DNA of 64,000 nt from Paenibacillus allorhizosphaerae (GTDB lineage Bacteria > Bacillota > Bacilli > Paenibacillales > NBRC-103111): positions 26,760-90,759 of the forward strand of contig NZ_CAJVCE010000026.1 in the NCBI RefSeq assembly GCF_910594985.1, read 5' to 3'. Each line of letters begins with the position of its first letter. The stretch's first letter is position 1. This document shows positions 52,107 through 59,830 of this stretch, one piece after another. The notes beneath the pieces are model-generated. The model was not told where the DNA came from. It made no database searches and saw only the letters and a program-made list of their open reading frames with translations. The position numbers were made by a program, and so were the translations under genes.

Positions 52107-53242
52107 AACGGCCTCCCTCCCTTCGTTTTTTTGCTGCCGAGCAGGAGACGAATCCCCCCGCCGATCAGCAGCACGCAGACGATCGTCGTTTGAAAGTACC
52201 GGTCAAACCAGTAGGTGAACCTTTGCATCTCTTCCGCGGTTAACCACAGATCCAGGGCGTTAATTAGTACCTGGTCGAACAAGTAATATACACCCAGTGC
52301 GAGAATGGCAATACCGATCCAGCGCTGATGGTGCATCAGCCAATCCACGATCGGCACATCGCGCAGCTCCTCGCGACCGACTTTCGATATATGCTGAAGC
52401 GCATCGAAAAAGCTGTAAAACCAAAGGATCGGGATCAGGAACAAAAACAGCGATAGACGCAGCGTATCCATAATGTAAATGCTGAATAAAAAGGCAGCCA
52501 TGAACTGCAGTCCCCGCTTTTGCAGGCCCAAGTACATGTGCCCCGCGCCTGGGAACATAGCGAGCAGTGTCGCCATCGTTTTATTTTTTTTGCCGGAGTC
52601 TCGGCCCTCCTGAAAATCCTCGAATATGGTCCGATCCAGCAGCGGCTCGCCGCGCTCTTTGCGATTGAGCTGCTGTACGATGTCGAACAAGCCATACAGC
52701 CAAATGATCGGCAAAATGCCGAGGAAAACGAAAAATCCATCTCTGTGCGTCAGCGCAGCAACAAAAAGGATCATGACCGTTAAGCCGAAGAAAGTGACCA
52801 GAAAAGCAAGCCCTCGCTGCATAAGCCCCAGTTGAAAGTGGCCGAGCCCCGGAATAAACGACAATAGAATCGTGTGGAAGCGCTCGTTGTTTTGCGACAG
52901 CGGCGGCAGCGACGTCCTGCCGTCGACCGATTCGTAGCCTCCTGCGCGCGCAGTGACGTTCCACGCAGATTCCGGTTGTTTGATCAGCAGTGTCCGAAGC
53001 ATATCGATCATATTGATGCCCCAAAAAAGCACCGCCACAAACAGCATGAAAAAATACGGAAATTCGTTTCCACCGATCACTCGATGAAACCGGGTCGCCA
53101 CCATAAAGGCAAGCAGTAGCAGCGAACCGAAACATCCGGCGCCGTATAACATTCCTTTTAACGTTCGGCCTAAGTAAAGATGACCGAGTCCGGGGATAAA
53201 CGACAGCAAAAATGCGGTCATTGGACTTTTATTTGAATTCAT
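52103..53242 (-). CDS. Polytopic membrane protein with three TM2-like repeats
   Basis: A 379-residue membrane protein. The same motif occurs three times, each followed by hydrophobic helices: SFIPGLGHLYLGRTLKG (about 14-30), SFIPGLGHFQLGLMQRG (about 130-146) and AMFPGAGHMYLGLQKRG (about 230-246). The motif resembles the TM2 domain core. After each motif the chain returns with a PxxWxxxxxD-type helix end (LPIIWLYGLFD, IPILWFYSFFD). Overlaps both neighbours by 4 bases. Function unknown; the fixed link to an ECF sigma and its anti-sigma suggests an envelope role. Confidence 0.85.
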   Translation of the reverse strand: MNSNKSPMTAFLLSFIPGLGHLYLGRTLKGMLYGAGCFGSLLLLAFMVATRFHRVIGGNEFPYFFMLFVAVLFWGINMIDMLRTLLIKQPESAWNVTARAGGYESVDGRTSLPPLSQNNERFHTILLSFIPGLGHFQLGLMQRGLAFLVTFFGLTVMILFVAALTHRDGFFVFLGILPIIWLYGLFDIVQQLNRKERGEPLLDRTIFEDFQEGRDSGKKNKTMATLLAMFPGAGHMYLGLQKRGLQFMAAFLFSIYIMDTLRLSLFLFLIPILWFYSFFDALQHISKVGREELRDVPIVDWLMHHQRWIGIAILALGVYYLFDQVLINALDLWLTAEEMQRFTYWFDRYFQTTIVCVLLIGGGIRLLLGSKKTKGGRPL

Positions 53243-53742
53243 GGCGTACTCCCTCTTTCACGTTTCGGTTGAATGGAATCCAGCATGCCAAGCGTATGAT
53301 TCATTATGATTTTGGAGAATGGTTCATCTGCCGGTTCTGCTGCATTCGCCGAATCCGGTTCGATGTGGGCGATCTGCTGGGTGATCGTCTGGAACACGCC
53401 GGATCCCATCAAAATCAACGTGATGACCGCAGCTACGGCATAATGAAAGAACGGATGATGGAGCAGCGGGAGACGAGCGTCGCGCCTTGCAGCCGGAAGC
53501 ACCGTGAGGGCGGCATTCCGCTCCTGCGATGTACACAGCTCATCGAACCTGTTCATGGCGGCAGCCGCAAAGGCGGCTTCATCGTCGGGCAGCGGCAATC
53601 CTTCCGACTGCTCCAGACACTGCATGTACTGCTCCAAACAAAGGTCGCACACGATTAAATGCGCTTCGCATCGTTCCCGCTCCACTGGCTCCAGCTCATC
53701 TTCTACATACTTTTTCCACTGCTCTACCGGAATATGGTTCAC
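53239..53742 (-). CDS. Anti-sigma factor with zinc-finger-like N-terminus
   Basis: A 167-residue protein. The N-terminal cytoplasmic part carries the anti-sigma zinc motif H-x3-C-x2-C in AHLIVCDLCLEQY. One membrane helix (YAVAAVITLILMGSGVF) lies at about 103-120, followed by a short outer domain. Such proteins hold an ECF sigma at the membrane until a signal frees it. The start is the GTG at 53742, overlapping the sigma stop as GTGA with GGAGGAGG just upstream. Other GTG/TTG codons a few residues earlier are possible. Confidence 0.9.
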   Translation of the reverse strand: MNHIPVEQWKKYVEDELEPVERERCEAHLIVCDLCLEQYMQCLEQSEGLPLPDDEAAFAAAAMNRFDELCTSQERNAALTVLPAARRDARLPLLHHPFFHYAVAAVITLILMGSGVFQTITQQIAHIEPDSANAAEPADEPFSKIIMNHTLGMLDSIQPKRERGSTP

Positions 53743-54290
53743 TTCCACTCCTCCTCCTTCCAATGCTTGCGCATATACTGCTTGGCCCGATATAACTTCG
53801 ATTCTACCGTTTTTAAAGCCATCTTCTGTTCATCGGCAATTTGTTGGTAGCTTTTCTCTTCAAAGTAAAAGGCAATAACGACATCGCGATAGTTCTCCGG
53901 CAGCCGTTCCAACTGATCGCGGACTTGTTCTCTTCGTTCACGGCTAATGACGTTTGCTTCCAACGAATTGTCCTGCACGTTGTCTTGATGCTGGAGCGAC
54001 TCCCATTGATCGGTAAGCTGCTCCTTTTTGCGATCTCTCGCCCGTCTGAAATCAATCGCCTTGTTCACGGCGATACGGGTAATCCACGTCTTAAATCCTT
54101 GATATTGATACTGAGGGAGAGACGAGCATATCTTCAGCAGCACTTCTTGCGTGACGTCTTCGGCATCCTTCGTTGAACGAAGCACCGCAAAGACCGATTG
54201 GAACAAATACCGACCGTACTTGTCCACAAGCTCGCGGAATGCATCCCGGTCCCCGGCAGCCATTCGCGCAATCCAAGCTTCTTCCGTAAT
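53739..54290 (-). CDS. ECF-type RNA polymerase sigma factor (probable ATT start)
   Basis: A 183-residue ECF sigma with region 2 (DAFRELVDKYGRYLF, DAEDVTQEVLLKI, FKTWITRIAVNKAIDFRR) and region 4 (LPENYRDVVIAFYFEEKSYQQIADEQ, VESKLYRAKQYMRKHW). It resembles SigW-type sigmas. No ATG, GTG or TTG sits behind a ribosome site. GAGGAGGGGGAGACG is followed by ATT at 54290, giving ITEEAWIARMAAGDRDAF, which looks like a normal ECF N-terminus. The first ATG (54263) gives 174 residues but has no ribosome site. A TATAAT lies 67 bases upstream. Confidence 0.9.
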   Translation of the reverse strand: MTEEAWIARMAAGDRDAFRELVDKYGRYLFQSVFAVLRSTKDAEDVTQEVLLKICSSLPQYQYQGFKTWITRIAVNKAIDFRRARDRKKEQLTDQWESLQHQDNVQDNSLEANVISRERREQVRDQLERLPENYRDVVIAFYFEEKSYQQIADEQKMALKTVESKLYRAKQYMRKHWKEEEWK

Positions 54291-54386
54291 CGTCTCCCCC
54301 TCCTCTCTGCTGTAATAGACGATCCTTATAGGGAAACTACTGCACCTTGCACAAAAATTATACGCCCATTTATTCCCGCTTTGCCC

Positions 54387-54415
54387 TTTATTCCTTACGG
54401 TCCATATGATATAAT
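54387..54415 (+). promoter_or_regulatory. Promoter of tRNA-Arg
   Basis: A perfect TATAAT with an extended TG before it; the -35 (TTTATT, 17 bases upstream) is weak. It ends 15 bases before the tRNA. Confidence 0.55.
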
Positions 54416-54430
54416 AATGAATGGTTTTAT

Positions 54431-54503
54431 GTCCCCGTAGCTCAACAGGATAGAGCAGTCCTCTCCTAAAGGACAGATAGTGGTTCGAGTCCTCTCGGGG
54501 ACG
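54431..54503 (+). tRNA. tRNA-Arg (CCT)
   Basis: A 73-base cloverleaf without encoded CCA. Acceptor GTCCCCG/CGGGGAC pairs fully. Anticodon stem GTCCT/AGGAC encloses CTCCTAA, giving anticodon CCT for the AGG codon. T loop GGTTCGAGTCC is canonical. It lies antisense to the region upstream of the ECF sigma gene. Confidence 0.97.
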
Positions 54504-54524
54504 CTCTTTTACCGAAACGATAAC

Positions 54525-54563
54525 GAGCCTGATCACGCAAATCGACGTGGTCAGGCTCTTTTT
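54525..54563 (+). terminator. Terminator of tRNA-Arg
   Basis: A 13-bp stem (GAGCCTGATCACG with CGTGGTCAGGCTC, one G-T pair) followed by five T. Confidence 0.9.
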
Positions 54564-54626
54564 CATCGTTAACCTCAATCCCTACGAAAGAGGTTATTCA
54601 GCTATGCTCCGCTAAAGTACCCCTTG

Positions 54627-55370
54627 TTAACGAGTCAATACGAGCGGTCCGCTTTTCGTAATGGCAACGGTGTGTTCGAACTGCGCCGACAAACTTCCAT
54701 CCATCGTGCGGGCCGTCCAGCCGTCAAAATCGATAAACATTTCAAATTTTCCCGCGTTAATCATCGGTTCAATCGTAATCACCATGCCTTCCTTCAAAAG
54801 AAACCCTTTGCCCGGTTTGCCGACATGTGCAAAGGACGGTTCTTCATGCATCGATCTTCCAATGCCGTGCCCTTCCAAATCTCGGACGACGGAAAACCCG
54901 GCCTTTTCCGCATGCTTTTGCACGACGTGCATTACGTCGCCGATCCGGCTGCCCACGATCGCTTTGGAGATGCCGAGATCAAGACATTCCTGGGCTACGC
55001 GGATTAAACGCTGCGCCTCCTCCGATATTAACCCTACCGCATACGTGCGGCACGAATCGGCCACCCAACCATCGTATTTGCATACGATATCCATCTTTAC
55101 AATATCGCCATTCATCAGCGGCTCTTGATTCGGAAAGCCGTGGGCGATGACGTCGTTCACCGAAGCGCAGGTGGCAAACGGAAAGCCGCGATACCCTTTG
55201 GTCACGGTTTCCGCTCCGTGTTCCTTCAAGAATCGTTCGGCAAAATCGTTAATCTCAAGCGTCGTAACTCCCGGACGTATCCTCCTTTCAATTTCTTCAT
55301 GGCATCTGGCCAATATATACCCTGCTTTGCGTATTTGCTCGATTTGATCAGGAGTTTTCAAAATAACCAT
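54627..55370 (-). CDS. map: Methionine aminopeptidase, type I
   Basis: A 247-residue pita-bread-fold peptidase that removes the initiator Met. Metal ligands are visible in the expected order: DIVCKYDGWVADS (two Asp), GHGIGRSMHEEP (His), ITIEPM (Glu) and SAQFEHTVAI (Glu), with the substrate His in VIAHGFPN. The ATG at 55370 has GGAGG 7 bases upstream. Here it stands alone, not in the ribosomal operon with adk and infA, so it may be a second map gene. Confidence 0.95.
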   Translation of the reverse strand: MVILKTPDQIEQIRKAGYILARCHEEIERRIRPGVTTLEINDFAERFLKEHGAETVTKGYRGFPFATCASVNDVIAHGFPNQEPLMNGDIVKMDIVCKYDGWVADSCRTYAVGLISEEAQRLIRVAQECLDLGISKAIVGSRIGDVMHVVQKHAEKAGFSVVRDLEGHGIGRSMHEEPSFAHVGKPGKGFLLKEGMVITIEPMINAGKFEMFIDFDGWTARTMDGSLSAQFEHTVAITKSGPLVLTR

Positions 55371-55670
55371 CGGACTTCCTCCCCAAGCTCTCAGACCTGT
55401 TCATTATACATATAGTACGCATTTGCATCAAAATGTTCCCCCTCATGCCTGAGCCGCACAAATCTTTAAACTTCGACAATTTATCACGGTTCGGCAAACC
55501 GTTCATCAACATTTGAAAACTGATTCGTAACACACAAATCATTCCTTACAGGGCTGCTTTTGAGGTCGCGGCGACAACGGAATCATAGGAAGCAGACCGC
55601 TTAAAAACGATTCTCTTTTCTCCCACTTCATGGTAGAATTAGGGGGAATCTATGAAGGGGTGTAGACGCA
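55371..55670. other. Divergent intergenic region between map and a small gene
   Basis: 300 bases with the promoters of map (minus) and the 61-residue gene (plus; TAGAAT near 55634). No RNA gene, repeat or operator recognised. Confidence 0.35.
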
Positions 55671-55856
55671 ATGCCGCCAACCAATCGATATTACATCATT
55701 TACGACGAATATTCGATTTCCATTTGTACTATGTTCGACGACATATGCGATGCTTTGGCAAACGGATCGGTGTTATTCGGCTATACGGATAACGAAGATA
55801 TGGCTCATTCGATGATGGGCGAATGTTTTCTTGCATTAGAAAAAAGGAATTCATAG
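55671..55856 (+). CDS. Hypothetical 61-residue protein
   Basis: A small acidic protein, MPPTNRYYIIYDEYS at the start, no membrane helix, Cys at two or three positions. I do not recognise it. Support for it being real: a TAGAAT -10-like element and an AGGGGTG site before the ATG, a strong terminator 10 bases after the stop, and a plus-strand position unlike its neighbours. Confidence 0.6.
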   Translation: MPPTNRYYIIYDEYSISICTMFDDICDALANGSVLFGYTDNEDMAHSMMGECFLALEKRNS

Positions 55857-55865
55857 CGATATGTA

Positions 55866-55916
55866 ATATAAAACCAACAGCCCCTTACTTATTGTAAGAG
55901 GCTGTTGGTTTTATAT
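55866..55916 (+). terminator. Bidirectional terminator
   Basis: A perfect 17-bp stem (core AAAACCAACAGCC with GGCTGTTGGTTTT) plus an inner CTTAC/GTAAG arm. A-rich and T-rich flanks on either side let it serve both the 61-residue gene and sspP. Confidence 0.88.
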
Positions 55917-55934
55917 TATAAGGTCGGAACACTT

Positions 55935-56078
55935 TTATCCTTCGCCGTTGTTATGACGGCTATGATTTTGATTTTTTACCTTTTTCGAACCGGATAAAGG
56001 TTCATTGGGCTGACGGCGTTCCGTTTGATTTTGTCGTCCGCTTGGCGGGTTTACCGGCTCCGGAATGTCTTTTGGCAT
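55935..56078 (-). CDS. sspP: Small acid-soluble spore protein SspP
   Basis: A 47-residue hydrophilic protein. The stretch NEPLSGSKKVKNQNHSRHNN matches the SspP (CotL) signature, whose B. subtilis version has EPL-GSKKVKNRNHTR. It is one of the minor spore-core proteins made late in the forespore. The ATG at 56078 has AAAGGGGG about 8 bases upstream. It is too short to be found by length-based gene calling. Confidence 0.88.
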   Translation of the reverse strand: MPKDIPEPVNPPSGRQNQTERRQPNEPLSGSKKVKNQNHSRHNNGEG

Positions 56079-56101
56079 TGAATATCCCCCTTTGCTGCAA
56101 T

Positions 56102-56287
56102 TTAATTTTCTTTATCCGTAAGCATCGAAATCCCTGATTCATCCTGATGATTTAATGCGTCCTGGTGCCTGCGGTCGTTGGTTTGCTGCTGCAACTGCTG
56201 TGCTTGGTGGCTATTTACGATATTTTTATCCAAGTCTTTTACGACATTTTGCAGGTTTTTGTCTGCGCCGCTTTTATTTTTGGTCAT
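56102..56287 (-). CDS. Hypothetical 61-residue Gln/Asn-rich protein
   Basis: A charged, Gln/Asn/His/Asp-rich peptide (MTKNKSGADKNLQNVV, then HQAQQLQQQTNDRRHQ) with no membrane helix. Not recognised. The composition resembles small spore or coat-associated proteins, and sspP follows 23 bases later on the same strand, so a sporulation role is possible. GGAAGGGG lies about 12 bases before the ATG. Confidence 0.6.
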   Translation of the reverse strand: MTKNKSGADKNLQNVVKDLDKNIVNSHQAQQLQQQTNDRRHQDALNHQDESGISMLTDKEN

Positions 56288-56305
56288 GCGGATTCGGGCC
56301 CCTTC

Positions 56306-56656
56306 CTATGTGCTGGTCGTCAGCGAATGCAGCTGCTGCGCGCATTCATGAATATGTCTTACATAGTCGTCCACCATCGTCTGGATGATATCCGTCCGTT
56401 CGTCTACGCTGACGCCATCGCGCTCCACATCAACCAGTTCTACCTTGACTTCCCTTGCATCCATGTAGGTGCATTTATAGTCAAAGCTGTAATTGCTGTG
56501 TCCTGCGGTAGCAATATGAACCCGCAATACGTTCGGCTCTGCTTCGTCTTTTTTCACTTCGGCGCGGTCCGATTCACTCAGAACGGTCGGCAGCGTATTT
56601 GCCCAAGCATCCGCCAGCCGCTGTGCGTCAACTTGCAGAGTATCGTGTTTGCTCAT
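56306..56656 (-). CDS. Hypothetical 116-residue protein
   Basis: A soluble protein with regular alpha/beta pattern and no signal peptide: an N-terminal helix (DAQRLADAWANTLPTVL), beta-type middle (VLRVHIATAGHSNYSFDYKC) and a C-terminal helix (IIQTMVDDYVRHIHECAQQ). Not recognised. GGAGGTG lies 9 bases before the ATG. It is 18 bases upstream of the 61-residue gene and then sspP, so the three may be one transcript. Confidence 0.75.
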   Translation of the reverse strand: MSKHDTLQVDAQRLADAWANTLPTVLSESDRAEVKKDEAEPNVLRVHIATAGHSNYSFDYKCTYMDAREVKVELVDVERDGVSVDERTDIIQTMVDDYVRHIHECAQQLHSLTTST

Positions 56657-56763
56657 GATTTAACACCTCCACATCCTTAAAATGCGAATCTCGCGACCGC
56701 TTTATACCAAGGCTTGGGAAGCAAAAAAAACCATGCGGTTCGCCAAATGATCGCGGCCCATAC

Positions 56764-56802
56764 AAAAAAAAGTTCTGCGAGCCCAATGTCTCGCAGAACT
56801 TT
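56764..56802 (-). terminator. Terminator after the DoxX gene
   Basis: An 11-bp stem AGTTCTGCGAG/CTCGCAGAACT followed on the minus strand by a run of seven or more T, about 20 bases past the doxX stop. Confidence 0.92.
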
Positions 56803-56823
56803 CATTGCGAATCCTTTTACCTG

Positions 56824-57366
56824 TTACACATGTGCTGGAGTAGGCGTTGTGCCGGTACCTGTTGTATGGCCGGCGTCTTTGTTGTGGTTAAACCATTTGC
56901 GCAAGTAAGGCATCAAGTAAAAGTCGACGCCGAATCTGCCTGCGTTAACCCCGGCCATAAATACGATGACTCCGATCAGCGCCATCCACGGGTTCGTGCT
57001 TACCGTGCCGGCGAACATAAACATAAAGTTCATGAGGAGTGCGAAGAACGCCGCCGCGGTAGTTAAACATCCCAGTATTAAACCGAGACCTACCAAAAAC
57101 TCGCCCAACGGAATCATAATGTTGATCAGCTCCGCGTTCGGTAAAGCAAAGTTGTTAATGAATGCAGTGAATGTCGGATACACAAGCTCATTGGTTGCTT
57201 TGTCTACAATCGGCTTGGTTGCTGCATTTTTCAGGAAGCCAGTTGCGTCAAACCCGCCTGTTAGCTTATGCCAGCCTGCTGTAATCCACTCGTAACCAAG
57301 GTACAGGCGAACAAACAACAGAATCATTGCAGCGTATTTATTTTCTCTAAGCCATTTTACCATCAT
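56824..57366 (-). CDS. DoxX family membrane protein
   Basis: A 180-residue protein with four hydrophobic helices and the DoxX-family opening RLYLGYEWITAGWHKLTGGFDATGF. The second helix carries IPLGEFLVGLGLILG. DoxX/DoxD proteins are linked to quinone-dependent thiosulfate oxidation in some archaea and to redox stress elsewhere; which applies here is unknown. Two CRP/FNR-type palindromes lie upstream. C-terminal tail is Thr/Pro-rich. Confidence 0.88.
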   Translation of the reverse strand: MMVKWLRENKYAAMILLFVRLYLGYEWITAGWHKLTGGFDATGFLKNAATKPIVDKATNELVYPTFTAFINNFALPNAELINIMIPLGEFLVGLGLILGCLTTAAAFFALLMNFMFMFAGTVSTNPWMALIGVIVFMAGVNAGRFGVDFYLMPYLRKWFNHNKDAGHTTGTGTTPTPAHV

Positions 57367-57391
57367 GATAATCAGCTCCCATATTTTTATA

Positions 57392-57407
57392 GGTGACTTT
57401 TTTCACA
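57392..57407. promoter_or_regulatory. CRP/FNR-type site close to the DoxX start
   Basis: GGTGA, 6 bases, TCACA: one mismatch from TGTGA-N6-TCACA. It lies 26 bases before the ATG, near a TATAAA element, so it could block or activate transcription depending on the real start. Confidence 0.45.
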
Positions 57408-57554
57408 TACATTATTAAAAATAAAATCCGTCTATTGTAGCCGAGATCGTCTAGTAGTTTGTTGTAAAAGTTTCATGGTCCGTCTTCCTTTCCGATTGCT
57501 TTATTGTTTCTTCCTTGCTACACCTTTAATTTACTACGAATACTAAGTATTGTA

Positions 57555-57570
57555 TGTGATTTTAATCACA
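57555..57570. promoter_or_regulatory. Perfect CRP/FNR-type palindrome upstream of the DoxX gene
   Basis: TGTGATTTTAATCACA is an exact TGTGA-N6-TCACA palindrome, the site bound by Fnr- and CRP-family regulators. It is about 190 bases upstream of the DoxX start and 30 bases from the tRNA-Ser repeat region. Confidence 0.55.
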
Positions 57571-57597
57571 ATCAGAAATTTTATTCTCCTGTTCACA

Positions 57598-57674
57598 TCC
57601 CACCTGCTTGCTCCTCATACAAAAAAACGACCCTCGCGGGTCGCTGCTTTTATGTATGGCGGAGAGGGTGGGAT
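57598..57674. repeat. 77-bp direct repeat, copy 1 (terminator plus tRNA-Ser 3' end)
   Basis: Identical over 77 bases to 57745-57821. It contains an intrinsic terminator and the last 18 bases or so of the tRNA-Ser gene with its CCA. Upstream of that tRNA end (57675-57744) the sequence no longer resembles a tRNA. Confidence 0.95.
57621..57645 (-). terminator. Terminator in repeat copy 1
   Basis: CGACCC-GCGA-GGGTCG read on the minus strand, followed by seven T. Second of two identical terminators downstream of tRNA-Ser. Confidence 0.85.
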
Positions 57675-57744
57675 GCGGCCCCTGCGGGCCGACTGCGATG
57701 CTTATGCTTCCGACGTCTATGCTCCGACGAACCTCCGGTTCTCC

Positions 57745-57893
<149 letters not shown>

Positions 57894-57940
57894 GGGTGAC
57901 AAGAAGCATTGTATCACAAAACAAAAATTAAATTCAAGCG

Positions 57941-59224
57941 TTAATTTTTACTGATCCTGCTGACCCCGCCCATATAAGGCTGCAGCACTTCCGGCACCAG
58001 GACGCTTCCGTCCTCTTGCTGGTAATTCTCCAAGATCGCCGCGACGGTACGACCAAGCGCCAAGCCCGATCCATTAAGCGTATGCACGAATTCCGGCTTT
58101 GCCTTGCTGTCTCTTCGAAATCGAATATTCGCCCGACGTGCCTGGAAGTCCTCGAAATTACTGCAGGACGAAATCTCGCGGTACATGTTGCTGTTTGGCA
58201 ACCATACCTCAATATCGTACGTCTTGGCCGACGAGAAGCCCATATCGCCCGTACAAAGCGCCATCACGCGGTAGGGAAGCTTCAGCAACTGCAGCACCTT
58301 CTCGGCGTTGCTCGTGAGCTTCTCCAGCTCTTCGTTCGAGCTCTCCGGCGCCGTCAGCTTCACCAGCTCAATTTTGTTGAATTGATGCTGGCGAATGAGT
58401 CCACGGGTATCGCGACCCGCCGACCCGGCTTCCGAACGGAAACACGCGCTGAATGCGACGAAATATTTGGGCAAATCCTCGATCGTCAATATATCGTCAC
58501 GGTGATAGTTCGTTACCGGCACTTCCGCGGTAGGAATGAGAAAATATTCTGTACCTTCCACCTTAAATACATCTTCCTCGAATTTCGGCAGCTGTCCCGT
58601 TCCGGTTAAACTGTCCCGATTCACGATATACGGCGGCAGCATTTCCTCATACCCGTGCTGATCCGAATGAAGATCCATCATAAAGTTAATGAGAGCCCGT
58701 TCAAGACGAGCGCCCAAACCTTTATAAAATACAAAACGGGATCCCGTCACCTTCGCCGCGGCTTCAAAGTCAAGAATACCGAGCTGCTGGGCGATTTCCC
58801 AGTGCGGCCTCACTTCGAAAGCGAAGGATGGAATCTCACCTTCACGGCGAATTTCGATATTGTCTTCCTCGGAAGCACCTACAGGAACTTGCTCCTGCGG
58901 TAAGTTAGGAATAGCGAGGAGAATCGTATCGAGTTCCGTCTCCAGCCCGCGGATTTCTTCATCCAGCGTTTTGATGCGGTCGCCGACGACCTTCATTTCC
59001 TCGATCAAATGGTCTGCGTTTTCCTTCGCTTTTTTCAGCTGCGCGACTTCTTGTGAAACGACATTGCGGCGGTTTTTCAACTGCTCTACTTCTTGCAGAA
59101 GCTCCCTGCGTTTCGTATCCAACTCGGTAAAACGGTCCAATTCCGCGATATTTTTACCGCCCCGGTTTGTCATCGCCTGCTTGACTTTATTCATATCACT
59201 GCGGAGCAGTTTTACATCCAACAA
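57941..59224 (-). CDS. serS: Seryl-tRNA synthetase
   Basis: A 427-residue class II synthetase. Residues about 28-105 form the long tRNA-binding coiled coil. Motif 2 is FRSEAGSAGRDTRGL and motif 3 is GSGLALGRTVAAILENYQ. No T-box is in front of it; it follows pdxT by 11 bases and is probably expressed with pdxST. Confidence 0.97.
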   Translation of the reverse strand: MLDVKLLRSDMNKVKQAMTNRGGKNIAELDRFTELDTKRRELLQEVEQLKNRRNVVSQEVAQLKKAKENADHLIEEMKVVGDRIKTLDEEIRGLETELDTILLAIPNLPQEQVPVGASEEDNIEIRREGEIPSFAFEVRPHWEIAQQLGILDFEAAAKVTGSRFVFYKGLGARLERALINFMMDLHSDQHGYEEMLPPYIVNRDSLTGTGQLPKFEEDVFKVEGTEYFLIPTAEVPVTNYHRDDILTIEDLPKYFVAFSACFRSEAGSAGRDTRGLIRQHQFNKIELVKLTAPESSNEELEKLTSNAEKVLQLLKLPYRVMALCTGDMGFSSAKTYDIEVWLPNSNMYREISSCSNFEDFQARRANIRFRRDSKAKPEFVHTLNGSGLALGRTVAAILENYQQEDGSVLVPEVLQPYMGGVSRISKN

Positions 59225-59235
59225 GGAGATCCCTC

Positions 59236-59808
59236 CTACCTCGATTCACGTACCATGTCCAGAAAATAGGCATGCAGCCGCTCATCATCGGTCAATTCCG
59301 GATGAAACGAGGCAGCCAATAAGTGCCCTTGGCGGGCGGCAACGATCTGATCGCGATAAGTCGCCAAAACGTCTACGCCGCTGCCCACCTGCTCGATCAG
59401 AGGCGCTCGAATAAATACGGCGCGAACGTCCTTGTCGACGCCTTTAATGTCCAAATCGGCTTCGAAGCTCTCCCTTTGCCGTCCGAAAGCATTTCTGGCG
59501 ACGCGAATATCCATCAAACCGAGATGCGCCTCTTCTTGTCCGGATATTTCCTTGGCCAGTACAATCAAACCTGCACAAGTGCCGAAAAGCGGCTTGCCCT
59601 GCAGCGAAAACTCGCGCAAGGCATCGATAAAGCCGTACGTACGCATCAGCTTCCCGATGGTCGTGCTTTCTCCACCGGGAATAATGATTCCGTCAATGCC
59701 CGGCAGCTGATCCGTTCTTTTCACAACTATGCCATCGCCGCCGGCCTTCTCTATCATATGGATATGCTCCGCAACCGCCCCCTGCAGGGAAAGCACTCCA
59801 ATTTTCAT
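59236..59808 (-). CDS. pdxT: Pyridoxal 5'-phosphate synthase glutaminase subunit
   Basis: A 190-residue class I glutaminase that feeds ammonia to PdxS. The nucleophile Cys is in FGTCAGLIVLA, the His/Glu pair in SFHPELTDDER, and GGESTTIGKLM is the oxyanion-side motif. Twenty-two bases after pdxS. Confidence 0.96.
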   Translation of the reverse strand: MKIGVLSLQGAVAEHIHMIEKAGGDGIVVKRTDQLPGIDGIIIPGGESTTIGKLMRTYGFIDALREFSLQGKPLFGTCAGLIVLAKEISGQEEAHLGLMDIRVARNAFGRQRESFEADLDIKGVDKDVRAVFIRAPLIEQVGSGVDVLATYRDQIVAARQGHLLAASFHPELTDDERLHAYFLDMVRESR

Positions 59809-59830
59809 GCCGTTCTACCTTCTTCCTGAA

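Noticed and set aside
59225..59235. T-box in front of serS
   Set aside because: Only 11 bases separate serS from pdxT; no T-box sequence or terminator is present.
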